A stretch of DNA of 64,000 nt from Streptomyces fragilis (GTDB taxonomy: Bacteria; Actinomycetota; Actinomycetes; Streptomycetales; Streptomycetaceae). This document shows, piece after piece, positions 1 through 6,729 of the stretch. Location of the stretch: contig NZ_BEVZ01000002.1 of assembly GCF_003112515.1 (NCBI RefSeq), positions 1,798,001-1,862,000 of the forward strand. Direction: 5' to 3'. Both the position numbers and the translations under genes were made by a program. Numbering within the stretch: position 1 is the stretch's first letter; every line of letters begins with the position of its first letter. Below the pieces are notes generated by a model. The model made no database searches, was not told the origin of the DNA, and saw only the letters and a list, made by a program, of their open reading frames with translations.

Positions 1-36
1 TGGCGTTGCGGGCGGAGGGTGTTGCGGGCGGGGGCC

Positions 37-543
37 TCAGAACAGGTGGATGGCCAGGTGGCCGAGCGGCAGGCCCAGCTGCCAGGCCGGGGTCCACCGC
101 TGCGGACCGTCGTCCCCGGGCACCGGACCGCCGCCGGGCACCGCGTCCAGGTCCGGGGCCAGCAGTTCGGTCTCCTCCAGCCAGCGCCAGGCGGCCAGGG
201 CCAGCCGCAGGTCCGGACCCGGCCGGCCGCCGCGCCCGCCGGCCTCCGCGGTCAGCGCGTCCAGCCGCCCGCGCACCCAGTCCTGCCACGGCTGGTCGTA
301 GGCCGTCAGGGAACGCCAGGTCTCCAGCCGGGTCACCACCTGGACGCCGCTCAGTTCGCCCTCCAGGTCGGAGAGGAACACCGTCAGCGCCAGCGCCTCC
401 CGTCCCGCCCGGTACTCGAAGGAGGCGGGCGGCATCAGGTCCCCGGAGCGCAGCAGCTCCTCGGCGATGTACTCGGCGTAGAGCCACGCCATCGGCACCG
501 TCAGCCCGTCCGGCTCCGCGCGTCCTTCTCCTGTGTCCACCAT
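37..543 (-). CDS. conserved hypothetical protein, 168 aa
   Basis: I do not recognise the family. The 168-residue product is soluble and acidic, with no signal peptide or membrane segment; it contains a Trp-rich middle (WRSLTAYDQPWQDWVRGRL) and a Gly/Pro-rich loop near residue 140. The start at ATG 543 is chosen because GGAGGAAGG lies about 8-16 bases upstream; a longer TTG-initiated version would begin at 573. It lies 109 bp downstream of the ECF sigma gene on the same strand and may be co-transcribed with it. It does not resemble a zinc-finger anti-sigma factor: no Cys/His cluster is present. Confidence 0.7.
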   Translation of the reverse strand: MVDTGEGRAEPDGLTVPMAWLYAEYIAEELLRSGDLMPPASFEYRAGREALALTVFLSDLEGELSGVQVVTRLETWRSLTAYDQPWQDWVRGRLDALTAEAGGRGGRPGPDLRLALAAWRWLEETELLAPDLDAVPGGGPVPGDDGPQRWTPAWQLGLPLGHLAIHLF

Positions 544-652
544 GACTGCCTGCCTTCCTCCGGCCGTCCGCAACGAACCGATGGGAACAGCCGATTACTC
601 AACCATGGTCATCGGCAAGGCGCTTTGCGAAGGCTTGACCCTGACCGCGGTT

Positions 653-1180
653 TCACCGCAGGTCGGGTGCGTATCCGGGAAGCACTCCGCGCAGGGCCCG
701 CAGGGCGTAGTACGCACGGGACTTGACCGTCCCGGCGGGTATGCCGAGCGCGGCCGCGGCCTCCGCGACGCTGGCGCCCCGGAAGTACACCAGCACCAGG
801 ACGTCGCGGTGCTCGGGCGACAGCCGCCGCACCGCCTCCCGTACGTCCAGGGCCGCCGCCGACCGCTCCGCGTGGTCCGCGCACACCCGCGCGTTCTCCA
901 GCACCGCGTCGCCCACCTCTGCGGGGCGCGCCTGCCGTGCCCGGCGGGCGTCGATGGCCAGTCTGCGGGCCACCGTGAGCAGCCAGGGGCGCACGGACTC
1001 GAAGGCGTCGTCGTGGAGGGCCGCGGGGTTCTGCCAGGCCCGGACCAGCGTCTCCTGGACCAGGTCCTCGGCACGCTGGCGGTCGCCGTCGCAGAGCCTG
1101 AGCAGCAGGGCGAAGAGGGGGCGCCCGTGCTCCCGCTGGAGCCGCGCCAGCTCGTGCTCGGCGGTCGTTCCTCGGTTCAT
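653..1180 (-). CDS. ECF-family RNA polymerase sigma factor
   Basis: A 175-aa sigma-70 family regulator that would direct RNA polymerase to alternative promoters. Region 2 is visible in the N-terminal half (ALLLRLCDGDRQRAEDLVQ followed by ETLVRAWQ), and region 4 near the C-terminus carries the helix-turn-helix (LSPEHRDVLVLVYFRG, then AAALGIPAGTVKSRAYYALR). The length suits an ECF sigma. The start is uncertain: ATG 1180 gives the usual ECF N-terminus, but in-frame starts at 1201 and 1219 exist and none has a good Shine-Dalgarno sequence. No anti-sigma gene (zf-HC2 or membrane RsiW-like) lies beside it; neighbours are the hypothetical gene at 37-543 and a divergent secreted deacetylase. The target regulon cannot be read from sequence. 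Confidence 0.9.
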   Translation of the reverse strand: MNRGTTAEHELARLQREHGRPLFALLLRLCDGDRQRAEDLVQETLVRAWQNPAALHDDAFESVRPWLLTVARRLAIDARRARQARPAEVGDAVLENARVCADHAERSAAALDVREAVRRLSPEHRDVLVLVYFRGASVAEAAAALGIPAGTVKSRAYYALRALRGVLPGYAPDLR

Positions 1181-1423
1181 GGTGGTCGTTGCGGCCGTCA
1201 TGGCCGTATGGCACCGCACGGCGCGACGGCGAAACAGTGGGCGGGCGCGGATCTGCGGCGGACGGTCGAACGCGTCGCCGAGCGGTGCGACGAACGGTCG
1301 TCAGGAGCGGTGGAGCGGGGCGGTGGAGCGACACGCCGTGCCCTGTGCTCCACAAGGGTGCAATCACCCCCCGCCGCGCCCATCCGGGATGCGACGAGCG
1401 TTGGGCCGCGCGACTGATTAATC

Positions 1424-2356
1424 ATGAAATTGGATGAATTGCTTGTCCGACGCGGCGTGTCCCGCCGGAGCGCGCTGATCGCGGGGGCCTCCACCCTCAT
1501 GGCGGCGGGCACGGCGGGCGTCGTATCCCTCTTCTCCTCCGAGACGTCCTCCTCCGAGGCGTCGTCCGCCGGGACGGCGTCGCCCGGGGCCCCGTCGACG
1601 GGGGCTCCGTCGGCCGGGGCGGCGGGCGGGGCGCCCGGCCGGGCCGCCGGTGCGCCCGGAGCGCTCGGCCGGGCCCGCTCGCCCGTCTCGTCCTCCTACC
1701 GCCTGAGCCCGCTGGCGGGCTTCGCCCCGGTGCGTCCGGCCCGCACACCGGTCCGTGACGAACCGTTTCTGCGGGTCGGCGGCCTCGGCCGCACCGTCGT
1801 CCTCACCTTCGACGACGGCCCCGATCCCCGCTACACGCCCGAGATCCTGCGGACCCTGGGCGAACACGGGCTGCAGGCCATGTTCTTCGTCTGCGGGAAC
1901 ATGGCCAAGGCCAACCCGGACCTGCTGCGGCGGGTGTCCGCCGAGGGCCACGTGATCGGCAACCACACCTGGTCCCACCCGCTGCTCACCCGGCTCTCGC
2001 GCTCCGCCGTGCGCGCCGAGATGGAGCGCACCAGCGAGATCGTCGAGAAGACCTGCGGGGAGCGCCCCGCCTGGTTCCGTGCCCCCTACGGCGCCTGGAA
2101 CCGGGAGGCCTACCGCTTCGGCGCGGAACTGGGCATGGAGCCGATGGCCTGGACCGTCGACACCCTCGACTGGCGCAGCCCGGGCGTCGGGGCCATCGCG
2201 GACACCGTGGAGAAGGAGGCGTCACCGGGCGCCGTGGTGCTCTCCCACGACGCCGGCGGCAACCGGTCGCAGAGCGTCCAGGCGCTGCGCCGCTACCTCC
2301 CGCGGCTGCTCGAGGAGGGCTACCACGTCGCGGTGCCCCGCCGCCGCGCGGTCTGA
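1424..2356 (+). CDS. secreted polysaccharide deacetylase (NodB domain)
   Basis: Predicted carbohydrate esterase family 4 enzyme, a metal-dependent N-deacetylase acting on peptidoglycan, chitin or a related wall polymer outside the cell. The N-terminus has a twin-arginine-like export signal (RRGVSRRSALIAG, hydrophobic to about residue 36), then a low-complexity Ser/Ala/Gly/Pro linker (37-80). The NodB motifs are complete: TFDDGP (128-133, catalytic Asp and metal Asp), metal-binding His181 and His185, RAPYG (219-223), DTLDW (246-250) and LSHD (His275). The ATG lies in an unusually AT-rich leader with no obvious Shine-Dalgarno sequence, so the start is less sure than the domain. It is divergent from the ECF sigma gene; a long hairpin follows the stop. 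Confidence 0.9.
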   Translation: MKLDELLVRRGVSRRSALIAGASTLMAAGTAGVVSLFSSETSSSEASSAGTASPGAPSTGAPSAGAAGGAPGRAAGAPGALGRARSPVSSSYRLSPLAGFAPVRPARTPVRDEPFLRVGGLGRTVVLTFDDGPDPRYTPEILRTLGEHGLQAMFFVCGNMAKANPDLLRRVSAEGHVIGNHTWSHPLLTRLSRSAVRAEMERTSEIVEKTCGERPAWFRAPYGAWNREAYRFGAELGMEPMAWTVDTLDWRSPGVGAIADTVEKEASPGAVVLSHDAGGNRSQSVQALRRYLPRLLEEGYHVAVPRRRAV

Positions 2357-2371
2357 CCGGGCGGGGGCAGG

Positions 2372-2421
2372 CACGACGGTGGGCCGGTACGAGCGGGTGC
2401 TCGTACCGGCCCACCGTCGTG
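2372..2421. terminator. bidirectional intrinsic terminator hairpin
   Basis: A perfect inverted repeat with 23-bp arms (2372-2394 and 2399-2421) around a 4-nt loop sits between the convergent deacetylase and sortase genes. It has no T-tract, as usual for Streptomyces terminators, and could serve both strands. Confidence 0.85.
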
Positions 2422-2432
2422 GGAGCGACGTC

Positions 2433-3104
2433 TCAGTGGACCTCGACCAGGCGGGCGAAGACGACCACGTTCCCCGCGTAACCCTCCTGCGGGGAGTACC
2501 CGCCGCCACAGGTGATGACCCGCAGCTCGGGTGTGCCCGTGGAACCGTAGACGCGCTCGCCGGGGAAGTTGTTCTTGTCGTACACCTCGATGCCGTAGAT
2601 CTCGAAGACGGCGAGCTTCCCGTCCTTGCGCAGCACCTCGACCCGGTTCCCCTGCTTGAGCGCGCCCAGGCCGTAGAACACCGCGGGCCCCTGCGCGTTG
2701 TCGACGTGGCCCACCAGCACCGACGTGCCGTTCTCGCCGGGGGTCACCGCGCCGCTGAACCAGCCGGCCAGGTTGGGGTCCTCCGGCGGCGGGGCGGCCA
2801 CCCAGCCGTCGGGGTCCAGACCCACCGGCACGACCGGGGCGTCCACCTGGATCGCCTGGATCCGCACCCGGTCCACCTCGGAGAACGGCAACGGGGCGGG
2901 CGCTCCGGGGAAGGCCTGCGGACGGACCCGCGTATCGGTGGCGGCCACCGACGTGGGCTGCGGGGGACCGGTGTCGAACTCCCCGGATCCGTTGCGGATG
3001 AGCGCGAGCCCGGTGAGGAGCACCAGCGCCATCACGCCCCAGGGCGCGCGCCGTCGGGGCCGCTCCTCCTCTTCCGTCAGTTCGGACGCAGACATCTTCG
3101 CCAT
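2433..3104 (-). CDS. class F sortase
   Basis: Membrane-anchored cysteine transpeptidase of 223 aa that would cut a sorting signal and attach surface proteins. One N-terminal transmembrane helix (about 22-37) follows a short charged cytoplasmic stretch; the sortase barrel fills 75-223. The catalytic triad is present as His133 (VGHVDN), Cys199 (VITCGGG) and Arg218 (VVFARL). Class F is inferred from the Gly after the active Cys, the small size and the actinobacterial setting. Start codons at 3104 and 3095 are both possible; the AGGGGA sequence fits 3095 better by spacing. Neighbouring secreted genes at 3428 and 4044 have membrane tails but no LPxTG/LAxTG motif, so its substrate is not evident. 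Confidence 0.9.
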   Translation of the reverse strand: MAKMSASELTEEEERPRRRAPWGVMALVLLTGLALIRNGSGEFDTGPPQPTSVAATDTRVRPQAFPGAPAPLPFSEVDRVRIQAIQVDAPVVPVGLDPDGWVAAPPPEDPNLAGWFSGAVTPGENGTSVLVGHVDNAQGPAVFYGLGALKQGNRVEVLRKDGKLAVFEIYGIEVYDKNNFPGERVYGSTGTPELRVITCGGGYSPQEGYAGNVVVFARLVEVH

Positions 3105-3427
3105 TCCCCTCTCGACGCGGCCGTCGCCGTGTCTGTCGCGATACCAGAACGCTAAGCGCGGTGCGCGCGACCGGCATCGGGGCGAAGGCGAACGGGTGGC
3201 TCCGCACCGCGCCCGTCAGCCATCCGGGGCGGCGGCGGAGAAAATTCCTGACACTCCGTGACCTGCGGAGATGACGCATCCGGTGGGGCCCTGCGGCGTG
3301 TCGGCTCACCAGGACGGCGGAAGGCCGAAATGCGGAGGAACAGCGGGCGACCCAGGGTCTGACTGGGAGGCGCTTTCTCGCCGATCGACCGGGGACGGGT
3401 CCCGGGGCGTCTTCCGCGGAGGAACAC
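3105..3427. other. divergent intergenic region
   Basis: A 323-bp spacer between the sortase and the secreted protein on the other strand. It must hold promoters for both. I see the Shine-Dalgarno GGAGG five bases before the ATG at 3428 but no confident promoter or operator, and no plausible small gene. Confidence 0.5.
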
Positions 3428-3922
3428 ATGCGTACTCGTGCCCTGGCGGTCTCGGCCGCCGCGTTCGCCGCCATCGGGCTCGCTGCCCCGACGGCCGGCG
3501 CCTGGTCGGACCCCAGCAGCATCCAGGTCAGCCCCAGCACCATCGCCCCGGGCGGGCAGCTCACCATCACGGTGGAGGGCAGCTCCTGCCGCATGCCGGG
3601 CTCCACCGTGAGCTCGCCGGTCTTCCCGTCGACGTCCCTCAACCCGGTCAGCGGCAGCAGGACCAAGTCCACGGCCACGGTGCGGGTGAACTCCAACGCC
3701 ACCGCCGGGTCGCACAGCATCACCGCCAACTGCGGTGAGGGCAGGACCCTGACCCGGTCCAACGCCTTCACCGTGCTCGGCGGCGTCCGCGGCGGCCTGG
3801 GCGGCAGCTCCCTCACCGGCGCCACGCCCACCGACGTCGCCATCGGCGGCGGGCTGGTCGCCGCCGCGGCCCTCGGCGGCGGCTTCTTCTGGATGCGCCG
3901 TCGCGCGGAGAGCCGCATCTGA
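3428..3922 (+). CDS. secreted Ig-like protein with C-terminal membrane anchor
   Basis: Hypothetical 164-aa surface protein. A Sec signal peptide (MRTRALAVSAAAFAAIGLAA, cleavage near ...TAGA-W) precedes a beta-sandwich-like domain starting IQVSPSTIAPGGQLTITVEG with two Cys residues (in SSCRM and ANCGEG) that could form a disulfide. A Gly-rich linker leads to a transmembrane helix and a Met-Arg-Arg-Arg stop-transfer tail, as in wall- or membrane-anchored proteins, but no recognisable sortase motif precedes the helix. It is a paralogue of the product at 4044-4697, which has the same SPxxxAPGGxxTxxV start and the same architecture. Strong Shine-Dalgarno GGAGG. Role unknown; perhaps a structural or adhesion protein. 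Confidence 0.8.
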   Translation: MRTRALAVSAAAFAAIGLAAPTAGAWSDPSSIQVSPSTIAPGGQLTITVEGSSCRMPGSTVSSPVFPSTSLNPVSGSRTKSTATVRVNSNATAGSHSITANCGEGRTLTRSNAFTVLGGVRGGLGGSSLTGATPTDVAIGGGLVAAAALGGGFFWMRRRAESRI

Positions 3923-3960
3923 TCGATCCCGTCCAGCGCTCCGGGGAACGTCGCTCGCGC

Positions 3961-4007
3961 CGGCGTCCCGGCCCGCACCCCCGACGGGGGTGCGGGCCGG
4001 GACGCCG
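3961..4007. terminator. bidirectional intrinsic terminator hairpin
   Basis: A perfect 22-bp stem (3961-3982 with 3986-4007) around a 3-nt loop lies between the two convergent secreted-protein genes. It is GC-rich with TTG following on the top strand. Confidence 0.85.
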
Positions 4008-4043
4008 TTGCCGTGCCCGGAGCTCCCGGCCGGGGCCGAGGGC

Positions 4044-4697
4044 TCAGCCCCGCTCGTCCGTGGCCGAGGCCGTCGAGGTCGTCGAGGCGGAGCGGGTCCT
4101 GCGGTAGGCGGCGGCCAGCGCGCCGGTCACCAGCAGCGCGCCCAGGCCCAGGTCGCCCAGGTCGAACCCGGCGGTGGTCCCGCCGGCACCGGCGTGCGCC
4201 CCGTGCTCCGGCTGCCGTGAGGAATGGCCCTGGGGCGGGGGAGCGGGGACCGGCGAACCGCTGTGCCCCGGACGGCTCGGGACGGGCGCCGGACGGGTCG
4301 GCGTCGGGGTCGGTCCCGGACGGGCGGCCCGCACCCTCAGCTCGGTCACCCCCGTCTCACGTCCGCACCGGAACGAGACCTGGTGCACCGTGCCGGGACG
4401 GGCGTCGCGGTGGACACGGGTCCGGGCGGTCGTGCGGCCCTCGGGGATCGTGACCGGTGCGAAGAGGTCCGACGACACCCGTGCCGCGTGCGGACAGCCG
4501 TCCACCGACAGGGTGACCCGGCCGCCCGGGGCGACGGCCTCCGGGGAGACGGCGAAGGAGAACGAGGTGCCGCCGTCGGCGGCGCGCGGCGCGCTGCGAG
4601 CCGCGAACGCGGCCCCGGGGGTGACCGCGGTGGCGGTCATCCCCAGGACGACGGCCGATGCGACGCGTATGACTCCCGTGACGCCCGTGACGCCCAT
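4044..4697 (-). CDS. secreted Ig-like protein with Pro-rich stalk and C-terminal anchor
   Basis: Hypothetical 217-aa protein, paralogous to the product at 3428-3922. Signal peptide (MGVTGVTGVIRVASAVVLGM, ending near AAFA), a domain beginning FAVSPEAVAPGGRVTLSVDG with Cys residues in DGCPH and FRCGRE, a Pro/Thr/Ser-rich spacer of about 50 residues (PGPTPTPTRPAPVPSRPGHS and following) and a C-terminal hydrophobic helix followed by RRTR and a Ser/Thr-rich tail. The spacer would hold the domain away from the membrane. The ATG at 4697 has GGAGGG upstream at short spacing. No sortase motif is visible despite the nearby sortase. Function unknown. Confidence 0.75.
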   Translation of the reverse strand: MGVTGVTGVIRVASAVVLGMTATAVTPGAAFAARSAPRAADGGTSFSFAVSPEAVAPGGRVTLSVDGCPHAARVSSDLFAPVTIPEGRTTARTRVHRDARPGTVHQVSFRCGRETGVTELRVRAARPGPTPTPTRPAPVPSRPGHSGSPVPAPPPQGHSSRQPEHGAHAGAGGTTAGFDLGDLGLGALLVTGALAAAYRRTRSASTTSTASATDERG

Positions 4698-4836
4698 GCA
4701 GCCCTCCGGTTCTGCCGGGGCGGGCGGCGGACCTGCTCCACCGCCCTCTGCCTGCGCAGCACGCTAGGAACACGGCGGCCGGCCCGCGATCCCGCTCGGG
4801 CGAACGGGTGACGACGCTGCGCCGCACGGGTGGTCC

Positions 4837-4903
4837 GGCCGCCGGGCAGGTATGACGGCCGCCGGGCAGGTGTGACGGCCGCCGGGCAGGTGTGACGGCC
4901 GCC
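4837..4903. repeat. 20-bp tandem repeat, 3.35 copies
   Basis: Three consecutive copies of a 20-bp unit (ggccgccgggcaggtgtgac, the first with A for G at one position) at 4837-4856, 4857-4876 and 4877-4896, then 7 bp of a fourth. It lies between the secreted protein and the DUF4239 gene, just downstream of the latter. Confidence 0.95.
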
Positions 4904-4908
4904 CCGGC

Positions 4909-5673
4909 CTACGTCGCGACGCCGGGGAACAACGCCGTGAACGGGGTGGCGTCCACGTCCATGCCCCGGCTGAACGGCGCGTCGAAGTCCCAGACCAGGA
5001 ACAGCAGGAACGCGATCAGCGCGGAGAACAGACCGGCCAGCACCAGCTCCCGTGCCGTGCGCCGGATCTGGAGGGCGAAGACCATGCCGATGGTCACCAT
5101 CGCGCCGATGATGAGCCCGAACCAGACCACCCCCGGCATGGTCGCCTCCGTGGCGTCCTCGCGGGCCCCGCGGGCCTGGTCCGCCACGGTCAGCTGATCG
5201 AGCAGGGGCTGGTAGGCCTGCGCCTCGTAGTCCGACGCCGGCCGGTAGTCGGTCAGGTCGTGCCGCAGGCGCGCGAGTAGCTCCGTGCCCCGGTCGGTGA
5301 GCCGGCCCTCGTCGGCCATCGTCCGCCACTCGGTGTCCACCACGTGGCCGACGTAGGCGCGTACGTCCTGCCTGATCCGGTCGCGGACCTCCGCCGGATA
5401 GGGCCGCACCCGCTCGGAGATCTCGTGCAGGGCCATCGCCTCGGCCCGCACGTGGTCCTGCGCGGCGCTGCGGGCCTCCCAGACGCCGGCGATCGCGAGA
5501 CCGAGGACGATCGCGTAGACCACGCCGATCATCATCGTCATGTATTCGATCACGTCAGGCGTGTCGTCCGGGTCGTCGTCCTCCCGCGCGGTGCGCTCCC
5601 GGATGAAGGCGACCACGACGACCACGGCGCACGCGGCGGCCATCGCGAGGGCGAGTACGAGCCATTCCGGCAA
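4909..5673 (-). CDS. DUF4239 membrane protein (bestrophin-like domain)
   Basis: Integral membrane protein of 254 aa whose function is not established. Hydrophobic helices are visible at about 5-24, 46-66, 178-198 and 208-230, with a long charged soluble section between helices 2 and 3 (residues 68-170), the layout typical of DUF4239 proteins. The start is TTG 5673, chosen because AGGAGG lies seven bases upstream. The gene follows the proline-rich protein gene by 54 bp on the same strand, which suggests one transcript. DUF4239 proteins have been compared with bestrophin-type channels; that is a family-level remark, not something the sequence proves here. Confidence 0.8.
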   Translation of the reverse strand: MPEWLVLALAMAAACAVVVVVAFIRERTAREDDDPDDTPDVIEYMTMMIGVVYAIVLGLAIAGVWEARSAAQDHVRAEAMALHEISERVRPYPAEVRDRIRQDVRAYVGHVVDTEWRTMADEGRLTDRGTELLARLRHDLTDYRPASDYEAQAYQPLLDQLTVADQARGAREDATEATMPGVVWFGLIIGAMVTIGMVFALQIRRTARELVLAGLFSALIAFLLFLVWDFDAPFSRGMDVDATPFTALFPGVAT

Positions 5674-5727
5674 GGAAATTCCTCCTGAGAAGCGGGGACG
5701 GGTCGGGAAGGGGGCGGAACGCCCGCG

Positions 5728-6468
5728 TCACCGGGGGCGGAGCGCCGCCACGGCGATCACCGCGGGGGCCGTGATCAGCAGGGCGAGCTGGACGAGGGAG
5801 CGACGGGGGCGCGGCGGCAGCGAGGGCACAGCGGCCTGGCGGACCGGATAGACCACGGGCTTCACCGGCGGCGGCTTCGGCCGGTGGACCACCGGCTCCG
5901 GCTCCGGCTCGGGCTTCGGCTCCGGCTTCGGCGTGGGCGGCGCGGGGCGCGGCGGCGGGGGAGGGGGCGTCCGGACGGGTGCCGGCGGCGGGGCGGCGGC
6001 GACGGGCGGGGCGACCGAGGGCGGCGCGGCGGGCGGCGGAGGAGGCGGCGGGGGCTCGGGCGTGGGCTCGGGCGGCGGAGGCGGCGGGGTGGGGGTGGGC
6101 GTCGGGGCCGGCGTGGGGGTGGGGCACCGCCCCGCCTGGGCATGGGCCCCCGTGCCGTCGAGCCGGGCGATGGCGTCCCCGGCCGCCGCGGTCAGCCCGT
6201 CGGGTCCGGCGACGGCGACCAGGCCGCCGGGGGGAACGGCGAGGCCGCCCGGCGGCGGCACCGGCCCCACCGCGACGGCTCCGCCGTCCGTGACCACGCC
6301 CGCGGCCGTGCCGTGCGGGCCGCTCGAGGCGTACGCGCAGGCGTCCGCGACGGCCTCGGCCGGCCACCCGGGGCCGGTGAGCCAGACGATCGAGGTCACC
6401 GCGAGCGCCCGTGTGGCACAAGCGAGGCGATGTCGTGTAGGTCTCTCCACGGGAGTGATCATCGTCAC
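5728..6468 (-). CDS. proline-rich envelope protein with N- and C-terminal hydrophobic segments
   Basis: Hypothetical 246-aa protein. An N-terminal signal or anchor (about 20-42) is followed by a small domain with three Cys residues, then an extended Pro-rich region (residues about 115-210) made of PTPTP, PPPPP and KPEPEPEP stretches, and a C-terminal hydrophobic helix ending RPR. The Pro-rich rod could span the peptidoglycan. Start ambiguous: GTG 6468 (GGAG four bases upstream) or ATG 6462. It precedes the DUF4239 gene, so a membrane complex is possible but unproven. The strong composition bias makes homology claims unreliable. Confidence 0.65.
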   Translation of the reverse strand: MTMITPVERPTRHRLACATRALAVTSIVWLTGPGWPAEAVADACAYASSGPHGTAAGVVTDGGAVAVGPVPPPGGLAVPPGGLVAVAGPDGLTAAAGDAIARLDGTGAHAQAGRCPTPTPAPTPTPTPPPPPPEPTPEPPPPPPPPAAPPSVAPPVAAAPPPAPVRTPPPPPPRPAPPTPKPEPKPEPEPEPVVHRPKPPPVKPVVYPVRQAAVPSLPPRPRRSLVQLALLITAPAVIAVAALRPR

Positions 6469-6729
6469 GGCACTCCGCGACTACGCCGGATGTGTCATCG
6501 ATTGCTGCGAACGGGTGGAAATGAGGGCGCGATGTTAACGACAAGTCAGTCCAATTCGATGGACGGCCATCGGGGAGTGACCGCTATCGGATGGTCAATT
6601 TCCGTTTCTGCTCGCATGGTTGGCCGATTGATCAGTAGCCTCACCTCGACCGTCGGCCGTCTACTCCCCGGAGTGCCAGATGAACTGTCCTGCCCGTGCG
6701 TCGCGGAGCGTGGGTGGAGGCCGGCCGGC

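Noticed and set aside
5884..6729. In-frame N-terminal extension of the c-di-GMP gene by 282 residues
   Set aside because: It is antisense to the proline-rich gene, has Arg/Gly-biased shadow composition, and the good Shine-Dalgarno is at 6730.
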